This document shows, piece after piece, positions 27,341-37,129 of a stretch of DNA of 64,000 nt (position 1 is its first letter; each line of letters begins with the position of its first letter). This stretch comes from Pantanalinema sp. GBBB05 (lineage in GTDB: Bacteria; Cyanobacteriota; Cyanobacteriia; Leptolyngbyales; Leptolyngbyaceae). The position numbers and the translations under genes were made by a program. The notes under the pieces were generated by a model. The model was not told the origin of the DNA, made no database searches, and saw nothing but the letters and a program-made list of their open reading frames with translations. The DNA lies in contig VRZD01000003.1 of the NCBI GenBank assembly GCA_016743235.1, positions 1-64,000 of the forward strand. Direction: 5' to 3'.

Positions 27341-28387
27341 ATGAAAGCGCAGGTATTTCGCGGTGTCAATCAACTCAGTTACGAAGACGTGCCAATGCCG
27401 GAACTGTTACCGGATGAGGTGATGGTGCAGGTACGGGTGGTGGGGTTGTGCCAATCGGATATTAAGAAAATCCGGTATCCGTTGTATGAACCGCCCCGCA
27501 TCTTTGGGCATGAAACGGCAGGGACGATTTCCGCCGTCGGGTCTGAAGTGAAAAATTGGCAGGTGGGCGATCGCGTGGTGGTGCTGCATCACATTCCCTG
27601 TATGCACTGTGCCTACTGTTTGAACGAGAATTTTTCCATGTGTGATGTCTACAAAAACATCACGACCACGGCGGGATTTGCCCCCAGTGGTGGCGGGTTT
27701 GCGGAATATGTCAAAGTTCCCGGTCACATTGTCCGCAATGGCGGACTGATTCAGATCCCAGATCAGATTACGTTTGAGCAAGCCAGCTTTGTGGAACCGA
27801 CGAATTGCTGCCTGAAAGCCGTCAAAAAAGCCCAGATTGCTCCCGGTCAAACGGTGCTGATTACCGGAGCGGGTCCGATCGGGCTGATGTTCATCATGTT
27901 GGTGAAATATTTTGGCGCTAAGGCGATCGCCACCGATCTATTACCCAGCCGGATTGAAAAAGCCCTGGCAGTGGGAGCTGATGCTGCATTTGATGCCCGT
28001 GATGCCAATTTACCCAGCAAAATTCAAGCGATGACAAATGGTATGGGAGTGGATACCAGCCTGATCGCCGTTCCTAGCGAGAAAGCGTTCTTCCAGGCAC
28101 TCGACTGTACCCGCAAAGGGGGCAAAATTCTGTTCTTTGCTGAGTTTCCAGATGAAGTAGAGATTCCAATTAATCCCAATATTCTCTATCGTCGGGAAAT
28201 TGACCTGATGGGGAGCTACAGTTCGTCCTATCGGGTGCAGGCATTAGCCGCCGATATTGTGTTTAACAAACAGATTGACGTGGATGCACTGATTAGCGAT
28301 CGCTACCCACTCAGCGATTTAGCCAAAGCCGTGGAACAAGCAGTTTCACCAACTCCAGACACCTACAAAATTCTGTTGTATCCCTAA
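27341..28387 (+). CDS. Zinc-dependent medium-chain alcohol/polyol dehydrogenase
   Basis: 348 aa from the ATG at 27341 (MKAQVFRGVNQLSYEDVPMP); an ATG at 27302 would add 13 residues. It is GroES-like at the N-terminus with the catalytic zinc Cys in VGLCQSD and GHETAG. The structural zinc comes from four cysteines in C-M-H-C-A-Y-C and NFSMC. The Rossmann domain has TGAGPIGLMFIMLVKYFGAK, and Asp in TDLLP suggests NAD(H). Sorbitol/threonine dehydrogenase-like; substrate not determinable. Convergent with the alpha/beta hydrolase gene, 8 bp apart. Confidence 0.92.
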   Translation: MKAQVFRGVNQLSYEDVPMPELLPDEVMVQVRVVGLCQSDIKKIRYPLYEPPRIFGHETAGTISAVGSEVKNWQVGDRVVVLHHIPCMHCAYCLNENFSMCDVYKNITTTAGFAPSGGGFAEYVKVPGHIVRNGGLIQIPDQITFEQASFVEPTNCCLKAVKKAQIAPGQTVLITGAGPIGLMFIMLVKYFGAKAIATDLLPSRIEKALAVGADAAFDARDANLPSKIQAMTNGMGVDTSLIAVPSEKAFFQALDCTRKGGKILFFAEFPDEVEIPINPNILYRREIDLMGSYSSSYRVQALAADIVFNKQIDVDALISDRYPLSDLAKAVEQAVSPTPDTYKILLYP

Positions 28388-28395
28388 TTGGGTGA

Positions 28396-29379
28396 CTACT
28401 TGCATTCAAATGCCGCGATCGCAGGATGTTTAGAGGCTAGCCGTTGATGCAGTGCAGCTAGAGCCGTTGACTGATGCTGCACATGAGCCTGAATAAATAG
28501 ACCGATCGCCTCTACCATGAGGTGGCGTAATTCAGCGGCGGATTGGGTAGCGGGGAAATCTAGAAACGGTCTAGCGGTAGTGTCATCGGGATCCGCGATC
28601 GAAAAATGATTGGCTCCCTCTAGTAAGAGCAGATAGCTATCCTGTCTGCCGCCTGCGATCGCTTCTTGAAAGGTGCGTTGAACTGGAGCCGTTGGGTGTT
28701 CCCAGGTAACCCCATAGCCATGGCTACTATTAGCAATGACACCATCACAGGTGCCGCCGATCAACAGGAGAGGTAAGGCATCCGGGAGGGGCAGAATTGT
28801 ATTAGCAGGATATCCCAACTGCACAGTAGCAGCGGTATGAGCCCCATAGGCAAATGCGGCAACGACTTGCGGAACGAACTGGGGATTGGCACTTTCGATC
28901 GCGACTTTGCCCCCCGCCGAATGCCCGCCTAAAATCACCCGGTTTAGGTCGAGCAGACCCGCTAAAACTCCTTCGGTTTGTAACCGCTCTAGCTCAGTCA
29001 GCAAGGTCAGCAATGCCGAAGCAGTTGGACCTTTGCCATACATACTGGGAACTACCATTTTCAGGTCAACGCCAGGAGTAATCGCCACCATCCCAGGGAA
29101 ATTTTCGGCAATCCAGGTAAAGGTAACAACAACTAGTCCGCGCTCGGCTAACTGAATCGCTAGCCATTGATACTGTTCCAACCCACAGTTAAACCCATTG
29201 AAAAAAATCACGATCGGAAAGGGTGCTCGTTCAGCATCCGCCGGAACAATGCCCGTATTCCGTTCTTGGTCACTCCCCGATATGTGGGCTGGGTAAAACA
29301 CCTTGAGGTGAATGCTGTTGTAAGGCGCAGCCGCGTTTGCCACGGTAGCCGCTCGAAACAGGGCGCGTACACTCATCAC
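28396..29379 (-). CDS. Alpha/beta hydrolase (chlorophyllase/PAF-acetylhydrolase-like)
   Basis: 327 aa. The nucleophile elbow is GGHSAGGKVA, with an oxyanion-side FFNGFNCGLEQYQWLA, a likely acid in LIGGTCDGV and the catalytic His in LEGANHFSIAD. The fold and GHSAGG motif fit the dienelactone-hydrolase, PAF-acetylhydrolase and chlorophyllase branch. No signal peptide is obvious. Substrate is unknown; an ester such as a lipid or pigment is plausible. It converges with the dehydrogenase and lies 132 bp from the symporter gene stop. Confidence 0.88.
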   Translation of the reverse strand: MMSVRALFRAATVANAAAPYNSIHLKVFYPAHISGSDQERNTGIVPADAERAPFPIVIFFNGFNCGLEQYQWLAIQLAERGLVVVTFTWIAENFPGMVAITPGVDLKMVVPSMYGKGPTASALLTLLTELERLQTEGVLAGLLDLNRVILGGHSAGGKVAIESANPQFVPQVVAAFAYGAHTAATVQLGYPANTILPLPDALPLLLIGGTCDGVIANSSHGYGVTWEHPTAPVQRTFQEAIAGGRQDSYLLLLEGANHFSIADPDDTTARPFLDFPATQSAAELRHLMVEAIGLFIQAHVQHQSTALAALHQRLASKHPAIAAFECK

Positions 29380-29511
29380 TTGCCAAGCTCAGCTACGAAT
29401 AGTCCAGATAATTCTACCGTCCTACTTTTTGCTTCCGTCAGCGATCGGATGATTCAGCAATATCAGCCTATTGATTTGCCCTGGATTGAGTTGCTCTGCT
29501 ATACCCACCGC

Positions 29512-30843
29512 TCAGTTGCCATCTTCAAATTTGAGTGGTGCTTCTGGGGCTAGAGCTTCATTCATCAATGCTTCCGCCTTCAGTTTGGGATGCTTGCCAT
29601 CTAATAAGGCACTGACCGTCATATCTCCCATCACATTAATCACAGTCCGGCAGCGATCGAGAAACCAATCCACGGTGATGAGAATGGCAATGTACTCCGT
29701 TGGTAAGCCAACCGCAGAAAATACGAGCGTCATCGTCACTAAACCAGCCTCTGGAATGCCCGCCGCCCCGACAGAAGCAAAAATTGAAGTCAGAACTACA
29801 ATAATTTGCTGGGGCAGAGGCAAGCTAACCCCAATCACTTGCGAAATGAAGAGCGCTGCCATTGCTTCATACAGCGCCGTCCCGTCATTGTTGAAATTAC
29901 TACCCACTAAGGCTCCCAGAGAGGCAGAAGACTCGCGCAAGCCGACTTTTTCGATCAAGGCATCAAAGGTAATGGGCATTGTCACGGTGGAAGAGGCCGT
30001 CGAAAAGGCGGTGAGCAGCGCATCCACTCCACCCTGCAAAAGTTTGAAAGGATTAACCCAAGACCCCAACTTTACCCGGATCAGGTAGAAACAAAGTTGC
30101 AGCAACAGGGCAATAATGACCGCTACGACTAATCCCCCAAGTGCTTTAAACGGTTCAAAGCCCTTGAGCGCCACTGTGCGAGCCACAATCCCAAACACAG
30201 CTAGGGGAATTAAAGTAATAATCCAGTTCAAGATGCGAATGACCGCTTCAAACAGTACAGTGATCACTTGCTGCACTGGCACGTAATCGGTATGCCCTCG
30301 CTCAATTTGAATGCTCTTGAGTCCACGCAGGGCAACCCCAAAACTGAGGGCTAAAATAATCAGTTGAATGACATTATTATCAACCAGTGGCTTGAGAATA
30401 GCATCTGGCACCATGTCTTGTAATAATAGCCAGGGATCGAGGGTTTTCTTAATCGCTTCGGTGCCACCGGAAGGATGAGCCAGTTGCCCCCATTTACCAG
30501 GTTGTAAAAGGTTGGCGACTAACAAGCCAATTAGGATCGCCGCCAGCGTATTTGTTAACAGTAACCACAGTAGTTTTCTACCCGAACGCCCAGGGATTTC
30601 AGCCGTCATAAACGAATGCAAGACGGCTAACAAAATGAGTGGGGTGGCTAAAGCCCGCAGGGCTTTGAGAATCAGATCGCAAGGAATTGCCAGATTTTCG
30701 ATTAGTGCCTTCTGGTGTGACGCGTAATTGCCTGCGCCCAGTAGAACCCCTAAGCCGACAGCCAACACTAGAGCAATGAGAATTTGGAGGTAGAGAGGAA
30801 TGACTTTGCCAAACAGACGAATGCCGTGATTTGATTCGCTCAT
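29512..30843 (-). CDS. Dicarboxylate/amino acid:cation symporter (DAACS family)
   Basis: 443 aa from the ATG at 30843 (MSESNHGIRLFGK). A polytopic membrane protein with eight or so helices and the family hairpins: serine-rich ALLTAFSTASSTVTMPITFD, NNDGTALYEAMAALFI (NxDGT) and a C-terminal DWFLDRCRTVINVMGD. Members import glutamate, aspartate or C4-dicarboxylates with Na+ or H+. Serine-rich HP1 and the D-x-x-x-D-R-x-R-T motif support function. The nearest genes on the same strand are not close enough to suggest an operon. Confidence 0.95.
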   Translation of the reverse strand: MSESNHGIRLFGKVIPLYLQILIALVLAVGLGVLLGAGNYASHQKALIENLAIPCDLILKALRALATPLILLAVLHSFMTAEIPGRSGRKLLWLLLTNTLAAILIGLLVANLLQPGKWGQLAHPSGGTEAIKKTLDPWLLLQDMVPDAILKPLVDNNVIQLIILALSFGVALRGLKSIQIERGHTDYVPVQQVITVLFEAVIRILNWIITLIPLAVFGIVARTVALKGFEPFKALGGLVVAVIIALLLQLCFYLIRVKLGSWVNPFKLLQGGVDALLTAFSTASSTVTMPITFDALIEKVGLRESSASLGALVGSNFNNDGTALYEAMAALFISQVIGVSLPLPQQIIVVLTSIFASVGAAGIPEAGLVTMTLVFSAVGLPTEYIAILITVDWFLDRCRTVINVMGDMTVSALLDGKHPKLKAEALMNEALAPEAPLKFEDGN

Positions 30844-31227
30844 AAAGGTATTAGGTATAAAGAGAACTACTTCTGAGCACCTCGATCGATTCAAGCTGAT
30901 GGAAAACTGCCATGATGCGACTAAGAAGGGTTAGAGCCTTCGTCTGCAAACGGCGATCGCTCAAGTGGTTCCTGAGAAAACTGCTAGGTAATCTTCTGAA
31001 TCGCACACTTAAGACAGGCTACGCAGCTTCATCAATTAAGGATGAAAGGCTAACTTGGATTTAGCCTGCCTAGCTGATTTATTTATCCAGTTAAATAAAT
31101 TAAGCCAAAATCTATCTGCTTTAGCTTCCACTTGGGGAAATTGAATAGATGATTCTCTCCATAAAAGCTTTTTTACGGAAAACAGGGAAAAAGCTTCAGA
31201 ATTTTTTAACTAAAAAACCTAAATTGC
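30844..31227. other. Intergenic region without recognisable genes
   Basis: About 380 AT-rich bases between the symporter and the PhyH-like dioxygenase. No supported ORF, tRNA or repeat was seen. A short A/T-rich stem lies near TAAATAAATT (31080-31110). Confidence 0.4.
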
Positions 31228-32172
31228 TTACAAACTCAATTGTTGTTTGAGGATAGATAAGCGGTGAAGTTGTTTGGCGAGAAAGGGGTGGAATAGGCGA
31301 AGTTTTTTGCTGAGCAGGCTGCGCCACGATCGCGGGTCACGATAGGCGATCGCTTGCCCCTCGTAAGTTTGTGTAGCTAGTTGGCGAGTGGAAATATCGA
31401 CTACTTCGTATAAATATTTTTGGTCTGGAGTAGACAACATCGGTTTGTAGTAGAGGCAATCAGCAAAAAAGTAGTGGGTCACCTGGCTGTGGCGAGTCCG
31501 AGTATGGTCCAAAATTGGGCTACCACCATGCAATAAATTGGCTGACCAAATTAAGGCTTGACCTTGACGAACGGATAATTCAACCCGTTCTAAACCATGA
31601 TTCAAAATCAGGGATTGAATGTAATCTTCGTATTTTCCGTAGTTGGCATAACCGGGAGTTAAACCGATATTTTGAAACTCAACGATCGGTAATTTGTGGC
31701 TACCTGGATAGTAATGCAGCGGTCCATTGTAGAGATCAATATCTTCCAGAGCCACCCAGACCCCACACATATATCGCTCCGGCAGGGAATGAAAATGAAT
31801 TGTGTCACTGTGGGTACGTTGCTGAGTCCCAATTGGAAAATTGAGCGTCTGGAAGGGAATCGGACGACGTTGATAAAAGACTTCCAGTAATGCCAGAATT
31901 TGTGGCTGAATCGCGATCGCTCGTACCGCAGGATTAAATAACCAGGCATCCTGAATTCGTTGCTGACCGCGATACTCGGTTGCCAACCCTTGAATGATCT
32001 CCTGACTCCGCCGATCGAAATCGGGCATTTCTAGATCAACCACCACATACCCATAGTCGGCATAATGCTGGACTAACGCTTTTGTCCGCGCATCCAACGG
32101 CGATCGTGCCAGTAGTTTGGAAAAGTTAGGTGAATCAAGCCAGGGAAGCTCTTGAGGGCTAAGAGTCTGCAT
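31228..32172 (-). CDS. Phytanoyl-CoA dioxygenase family (PhyH) Fe(II)/2-oxoglutarate oxygenase
   Basis: 314 aa from the ATG at 32172 (MQTLSPQELPW); an earlier ATG at 32196 is possible. The iron-binding facial triad is visible as H-x-D in QRTHSDTIHF and a distal His in NLLHGGSPI. A DxxxxGPLxYxPGSH motif (DLYNGPLHYYPGSH) typical of PhyH lies between them. Such enzymes hydroxylate small molecules or sugar/lipid groups. Its position next to glycosyltransferases suggests modification of a surface polymer or lipid, which is inference. Confidence 0.88.
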   Translation of the reverse strand: MQTLSPQELPWLDSPNFSKLLARSPLDARTKALVQHYADYGYVVVDLEMPDFDRRSQEIIQGLATEYRGQQRIQDAWLFNPAVRAIAIQPQILALLEVFYQRRPIPFQTLNFPIGTQQRTHSDTIHFHSLPERYMCGVWVALEDIDLYNGPLHYYPGSHKLPIVEFQNIGLTPGYANYGKYEDYIQSLILNHGLERVELSVRQGQALIWSANLLHGGSPILDHTRTRHSQVTHYFFADCLYYKPMLSTPDQKYLYEVVDISTRQLATQTYEGQAIAYRDPRSWRSLLSKKLRLFHPFLAKQLHRLSILKQQLSL

Positions 32173-32282
32173 AGGCGGTACTTCAAAATTCCCCAATACA
32201 ATTCAGGAATTTAGATGATGTACCACGTTACCGCGATCGCTGAACTCTGTACAGCTATTTGGGGCAGTCAACCCGCTCAGAC

Positions 32283-32999
32283 TTAGCAATACTCAGAAAT
32301 ATCTTCGCCACAATCATCTGCCAGGTAAGAGAGCGCTCGGAAGCGTAGACCCACTAGCTGCTCATAGAGCGGATTTAGCTTGCACATTGGCGGGATATGC
32401 ACGATTTTGTGACCAAACAATTTAATATCCCGCTCAAATGGGCACTGGGGTGGAATCAGTTTACACAAAAATCGGGCTAGCTTCGGATCGTGAACTTCCA
32501 TGCCGTCCAGCCAATCGCGAACGGGATGCAACACATCGAGATGGTGATCACCCAAGGCTGGAGGCTGCAAACTAGAAGCCACGCCGGTATTGATCGCTTC
32601 AGTCGTTTGAGCCTTTGCCAGGTCTTGCAGGGTAGTCCGCAGAACTTGCAACACTTCAGTCTGCACTCCTAATGCCTGACAGAACTGCTCCAGCAATTCA
32701 TCTTCACAGGTGGAGTACACACCATCTGCCAAAGCTACCATCACCGCTGTTCGGAGAAAATTCTCGGCTAGATCCGGATCTTTGCCTAAAATTTGAGCAA
32801 GGTCTTGGGGAGAGATCGGTTCTAGGACTTGCGATCGTTCGTCCTCAGTCAAATCCTGGTGTAGGACACTGGTGATCAGGTCTTGTTCTTCTTCATCAAA
32901 GTGTCCATCCGACCAAGCGATCGTCAACAGTCCCCGTAACCAAACTGCCACTTGTTCGCTGGTATACGCCGATTGAGTCGTGCTAGTCATTTTTTTCAA
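32283..32999 (-). CDS. TerB-like / Mo-dependent nitrogenase C-terminal domain protein
   Basis: 238 aa. The N-terminal half is TerB-like (LLTIAWSDGHFDEEEQDLITSVL; VALADGVYSTCEDELLEQF). The C-terminal half is the cyanobacterial domain first seen at the end of Mo-nitrogenase-associated proteins (VRDWLDGMEVHDPKLARFLCKLIPPQCPFERDI, IPPMCKLNPLYEQLVGLRFRALSYL). Despite that name the domain is widespread in cyanobacteria without nitrogenase. The conserved cysteines may bind metal. Function unknown. Confidence 0.88.
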   Translation of the reverse strand: MKKMTSTTQSAYTSEQVAVWLRGLLTIAWSDGHFDEEEQDLITSVLHQDLTEDERSQVLEPISPQDLAQILGKDPDLAENFLRTAVMVALADGVYSTCEDELLEQFCQALGVQTEVLQVLRTTLQDLAKAQTTEAINTGVASSLQPPALGDHHLDVLHPVRDWLDGMEVHDPKLARFLCKLIPPQCPFERDIKLFGHKIVHIPPMCKLNPLYEQLVGLRFRALSYLADDCGEDISEYC

Positions 33000-33094
33000 C
33001 CATGCACTAAAAACATCCTCAAGTCGATTCTAACCTCTCAGGATTACTGAGTGGCGATACACTAAGAGACTGAAGCAATCATCAAGGAGCACCA

Positions 33095-33463
33095 GTGAGT
33101 TTACGCGAATTCGGGCTACTGCTAATTACAGTATTTATTGGCATAACGGGACAGTTTTTCCTAAAACTCGGTGCAGTCAAACTGGGCAAAGTCAGTGCCA
33201 CCAATTTTGCCACTCACATCTTAAGTATTATCTGGACTCCAGAACTGCTGCTGGGACTAACGTTCTATGCCCTAAGCGCCGTTCTCTATATCTTGCTCAT
33301 GACCCGAATTAATTTGAGCGTAATTGGACCTGCGGTTTCAATGGGCTACATTTTCTCAGTGTTAATGGGGTATTACTTCTTTAAAGAACCGATTACTCCC
33401 CGCCATTTAGTGGGCTTAGGATTTATTGCCTGTGGCGTCATCCTAGTTGCCTGGAGAAAGTAG
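33095..33463 (+). CDS. Small multidrug-resistance/EamA-type transporter
   Basis: 122 aa with four membrane helices: LLLITVFIGITGQFFLKLGA, TPELLLGLTFYALSAVLYIL, VSMGYIFSVLMGYYFF and LVGLGFIACGVILVAWRK. It starts at a GTG (33095) preceded by AAGGAG. It is of the single-repeat drug/metabolite transporter type. Similar proteins act as undecaprenyl-phosphate-sugar flippase subunits, which would suit the neighbouring glycosyltransferases; drug efflux is the alternative. Convergent with the GT1 gene, 10 bp apart. Confidence 0.9.
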   Translation: MSLREFGLLLITVFIGITGQFFLKLGAVKLGKVSATNFATHILSIIWTPELLLGLTFYALSAVLYILLMTRINLSVIGPAVSMGYIFSVLMGYYFFKEPITPRHLVGLGFIACGVILVAWRK

Positions 33464-33473
33464 ATCGATCGGT

Positions 33474-34571
33474 TTAGAGATAGTTGCGTAATACATCGAT
33501 CGTTGCCTGTCCGGTATATTCCCAACTGAACTGCGTCGCCCTAACTAAACCTGCCCTTCGTAATTCAGCACAGGCTCCCGCATCACGCGCTAAGGTTGTC
33601 ATCGCTTGGGAAATCGCGCTCACATCTGTCGGATCGATTAACAGCGCTGCATCTCCGGTCACTTCGGGAATCGATGACAGATTAGAGGCAATCACGGGTG
33701 TACCACAGGCCATTGCTTCTAAAACAGGTAAGCCAAATCCTTCCCAAAGACTAGGAAAGACCAAGGCGATCGCTTGGTTAATGACGGTGGGTAACTGGTC
33801 ATACCCCACATAATCCAGAAATTTGACGCGATCGGTCAATTCTAGAGTTTGAATTTGTTGTTCTAAGGTAGGGACATAACGCTGATCTCGGGGTCCGACC
33901 AGCCACAATTCATAGTCCGCCCGATCGGGCATGACAGCAAAAGCAGCAATTAACCGCTGCACATTTTTATAGGGATCCAGCCGACCTAAATAGAGAAAAT
34001 AATTTTGGGTGGGCAGATTCAGAAACCGAAAATGATTTGCATCATAGGCTAAAGGAATTGGCGTAATTTTGCTGGCTGAGATTTGATGAAATTGGCTAAT
34101 ATCTTCAGCGGTAGCCTGGGAATTACAAATAATATGTTCTGCCTGATTTAACACGCGAGGCACATAATGCCGATGATAGGAAGTTAACGGCGAAAACCGT
34201 TGAGGGAAGCGGAGTGGAATCAGGTCATGAACGGTAACAATATGGCGGCAATTCGCTGCTAAAGGCGCTTCAGGCACAGGAGAAAACAATAAATTTGCTG
34301 CCAGTTGCTGATAAATTTTTGGCAGTTGAGTTTGGGTCCAGGTTAACCGCTTTAAGTGTCCTTTACTACCTTGATCAGAAGTCATTTCAGCAGGAATTTG
34401 ATAACACTGTTGTTGATCAATCACCTGAGCTGCCGACTCCATAAACACGGAAGAAACTAGCAAGGTGGGATCCAGCGATCGCAGATAAGGAAACAGATTT
34501 TTACTATAGGTGGTTAAACCCGTCGGCTGAACGGACAGGGTGGCTAAGTTAACTAACAGTGAACTACTCAA
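33474..34571 (-). CDS. Glycosyltransferase family 1/4
   Basis: About 365 aa if started at the TTG at 34571 (MSSSLLVNLATLSVQPTGL), overlapping the upstream gene by 8 bp. The frame is open to an ATG at 34658, deep inside that gene. It is a GT-B enzyme: NLFPYL, VTVHDLIPLRFPQ, FLYLGRLDPYKNVQRLIAAF, and the donor-site EGFGLPVLEAMACGTPVIAS with ALLIDPTD. It transfers an activated sugar to a surface-polysaccharide intermediate. Last gene of a GT1-GT2-rfbD run on the minus strand. Confidence 0.9.
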   Translation of the reverse strand: MSSSLLVNLATLSVQPTGLTTYSKNLFPYLRSLDPTLLVSSVFMESAAQVIDQQQCYQIPAEMTSDQGSKGHLKRLTWTQTQLPKIYQQLAANLLFSPVPEAPLAANCRHIVTVHDLIPLRFPQRFSPLTSYHRHYVPRVLNQAEHIICNSQATAEDISQFHQISASKITPIPLAYDANHFRFLNLPTQNYFLYLGRLDPYKNVQRLIAAFAVMPDRADYELWLVGPRDQRYVPTLEQQIQTLELTDRVKFLDYVGYDQLPTVINQAIALVFPSLWEGFGLPVLEAMACGTPVIASNLSSIPEVTGDAALLIDPTDVSAISQAMTTLARDAGACAELRRAGLVRATQFSWEYTGQATIDVLRNYL

Positions 34572-35424
34572 AATCTCTGTTCCGCGTGAAGTAGGTGACG
34601 ATACCCTGAAGTTTTCCGATCGCAATTGGCGGTTTAACTGGCAACAATACCAGTGCATGTAAAGCCAATCGCAACAATCGTAATCCTAGTGTTAGCCTAC
34701 CAGCATATCGCTCTAGCGTTAACAGGTAGCTAAAGGTGCTGTAGCGAAATTTGGTTTGCAGATTGCGATCGCTAATTGAAGACGGTTGATGAATTACCCG
34801 AATCGAATTTGTGATCCCAACAGAATATCCTGCCTGCTGATAGCGTTGGCAAAAATCAAAGTCTTCGTAGTACAGAAAATAAGCTGGATCGAATTGGGGA
34901 CAATGAGAAAATTGCCGGAAGTTCAGCAACATACTACATCCGGTTACCCAGTCACACGCCACATAATCAGCCTCCGACGACTTACTAAATAAATCAATCG
35001 TCTGGATCGCTCCCGTGTTAGCTATGAATTGCCCACCTGTAAACCAAGGTTGACCATTTGGTTGCTCAACCACTGTCCCTACGATCGCTAAATCAGGATG
35101 AGTCTGAAAAAACTGATTAGCTTGCGTTACCGCCGCTTCAGGCAGGGTAGTATCGGGGTTAATTAGCCACACGATCGCCTGTGGATCCTGGTGATAAACC
35201 CACTGTAATCCTAAGTTACAACCAGAACCAAACCCTAGATTCTTTTGAGCCTCTAAGACGAAAACTGATGCTCCAGCTAATGTTTGAATCCGGCGATCGT
35301 CCGGAGAGTTATTCACAATCACTAACTTGAAATTGGAAGCACCAGTAGACTTAATTGATGCCAAAAGCTGATCAATTAAGTCTGTTGAGCAGTAATTCAC
35401 GGTAATTAGATAAATCACAGGCAA
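34564..35424 (-). CDS. Glycosyltransferase family 2
   Basis: 286 aa GT-A enzyme: VIYLITVNYCSTDLIDQLLASI at the N-terminus, VNNSPDDRR, GFGSGCNLGLQ, an NPDTTLPE metal-site region, and a C-terminal half with FLYYEDFDFCQRYQQAGY. This resembles rhamnosyltransferase-like GT2 proteins, fitting the adjacent dTDP-rhamnose gene. A C-terminal hydrophobic stretch is present. It ends 8 bp inside the likely start of the GT1 gene and begins 18 bp downstream of rfbD. Confidence 0.9.
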   Translation of the reverse strand: MPVIYLITVNYCSTDLIDQLLASIKSTGASNFKLVIVNNSPDDRRIQTLAGASVFVLEAQKNLGFGSGCNLGLQWVYHQDPQAIVWLINPDTTLPEAAVTQANQFFQTHPDLAIVGTVVEQPNGQPWFTGGQFIANTGAIQTIDLFSKSSEADYVACDWVTGCSMLLNFRQFSHCPQFDPAYFLYYEDFDFCQRYQQAGYSVGITNSIRVIHQPSSISDRNLQTKFRYSTFSYLLTLERYAGRLTLGLRLLRLALHALVLLPVKPPIAIGKLQGIVTYFTRNRDFE

Positions 35425-35442
35425 GTTATCTTGGTCATGCCT

Positions 35443-36324
35443 TTAACCTAATTGTTTGAGTTCTAGCAGCATTTTGCGTAAGCTTTGTCGCCAATAGGGA
35501 GGTGGAGATCCTAAGAGCTGAGTCGTTTTCTGCAATGACAACACTGAAAAGGCAGGACGACGAGCCGGAGTCGGATAGTCTGCCGTCGTAATCGGAATTA
35601 CCCGCTGAATTTTTAGCGGAAACCCCAATGCGGTCGCTTCTTCAAAAATAGCGATCGCGAAATCGTACCAACTACACACCCCACTATTGGTGTAGTGATA
35701 GGTGCCTGCGGTATCAAGAGTCAATTGGGGGATGAATTGGGCGATCGCCGTTGCCAAATCGAGTGCCCAGGTGGGTGAACCAATTTGATCGGCTACGACT
35801 CGCAGTTCTTCGCGATCGGCGCCCAAGCGCAACATGGTTTTGACGAAATTTACCTTACCTTTTGCCCCATAGACCCAGGCAGTCCGAATAATCATGTGCA
35901 ACGGACAATTCGCCCGCACCGCAGCTTCCCCTAACAACTTAGAACTACCATAGGCTCCCAGTGGGTGAGTAGGGTCAGTTTCCCGATAGGGAGTGCTTTG
36001 ACTGCCATCAAACACATAATCAGTCGAGATATGAATCAACCCTGTACCTTGTTGCTGGGCAACCTCTGCCAAAATTCCTGGCGTAGTGCCGTTGACTAGA
36101 TTGGCTAACTCTAGTTCACTTTCCGCTTTGTCTACTGCCGTGTATGCGGCGGCATTCACAATCACATCCGGCTGTATGGATGCCACTAATTGCCGTACCG
36201 CATCAGCTTGGGAGAAATCCATCTGTTCCCGTGTGACGATAACCACTTCCCCTAGAGGGGCTAAGGTCTGCTGTAACTCCTGACCGACCTGACCTGCTGC
36301 GCCTGTAAGTAAAATTCGTGTCAT
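35443..36324 (-). CDS. rfbD: dTDP-4-dehydrorhamnose reductase
   Basis: Last step of dTDP-L-rhamnose synthesis. 293 aa short-chain reductase with the Rossmann motif LLTGAAGQVGQEL, the DYVFDGSQSTPYRE segment, and the catalytic Y-x-x-x-K (YGSSK). IRTAWVYG and an SPTWALDLATAI strand are typical of RfbD/RmlD. First gene of the minus-strand run with GT2 and GT1. rfbA, rfbB and rfbC are not visible nearby. Confidence 0.95.
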   Translation of the reverse strand: MTRILLTGAAGQVGQELQQTLAPLGEVVIVTREQMDFSQADAVRQLVASIQPDVIVNAAAYTAVDKAESELELANLVNGTTPGILAEVAQQQGTGLIHISTDYVFDGSQSTPYRETDPTHPLGAYGSSKLLGEAAVRANCPLHMIIRTAWVYGAKGKVNFVKTMLRLGADREELRVVADQIGSPTWALDLATAIAQFIPQLTLDTAGTYHYTNSGVCSWYDFAIAIFEEATALGFPLKIQRVIPITTADYPTPARRPAFSVLSLQKTTQLLGSPPPYWRQSLRKMLLELKQLG

Positions 36325-36411
36325 GGGAAAACCTGATCGTTTTAGGCAACCTTTTCTATTAAAGTCTGTTAGTGATACCCTAATGTAGGTCTACACAAAA
36401 ACCTTACAATT

Positions 36412-37083
36412 ATGCAACAGCAAGAATATTTAGCCAAGCTGTATTCCAATCGCTTCAACTACCAAGAACAGCAGGCTAAACTCAAGCTTTGGAAGGTTCT
36501 AGTCAAAGAGTTTCTCCAAACTTATGTCGGTCGAAATGCCACTGTACTAGATATTGGTGGCGGTTATTGTGAATTTATTAATCAGGTTCAAGCCAACAAA
36601 AAATATTTGATTGACCTGAATCCAGATGCCAAGCAGTTTGCCAATCCGGATGTTCAGGTCTTCAACATTGATATATTGGACTCCAAACAACATCGGAATT
36701 TACCATCAGGAGTCGATCGCATTTTCGTCTCCAATTTCTTTGAACATCTCCGGAGTAAAGAAGAATTAATTGAAGTCTTAGCCTTTTGTTTTAAGCTACT
36801 CAATCCTGGCGGCAAACTACTCATTATTCAGCCAAACTTTAAGTATGCAGTCAAGGAATATTACGATTTTATTGATCACCACCTGCCAATCACCCACATT
36901 TCATTGGCAGAAGTTTTAACCACGATCGGCTTTCACATCGAAACTATGATTCCTCGCTTTCTACCCTTTTCAACCAAAGGTAGACCATCGTCACCCGCTC
37001 TATTGTCGCTGTACTTGAAACTTTCGATCGCCTGGAAATTTCTGGGAGCCCAAATGTTTGTGGTCGCCACTAAACCATACTAA
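36412..37083 (+). CDS. SAM-dependent methyltransferase, class I
   Basis: 223 aa. Motif I is VLDIGGGYCEFI, the acidic end of strand 2 is in LIDLNPDA, and VSNFFEHLRSKEE and LLNPGGKLLIIQPNFKYAVKEYYDF follow. It is similar to methyltransferases of glycan clusters acting on sugars. Divergent from rfbD by 87 bp, which supports a role in surface-glycan decoration, though the substrate is unknown. Confidence 0.9.
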   Translation: MQQQEYLAKLYSNRFNYQEQQAKLKLWKVLVKEFLQTYVGRNATVLDIGGGYCEFINQVQANKKYLIDLNPDAKQFANPDVQVFNIDILDSKQHRNLPSGVDRIFVSNFFEHLRSKEELIEVLAFCFKLLNPGGKLLIIQPNFKYAVKEYYDFIDHHLPITHISLAEVLTTIGFHIETMIPRFLPFSTKGRPSSPALLSLYLKLSIAWKFLGAQMFVVATKPY

Positions 37084-37129
37084 AAATCGTTATGGTGGAG
37101 CTTGAGCAAAAGAGGAAGAATACCGTCCC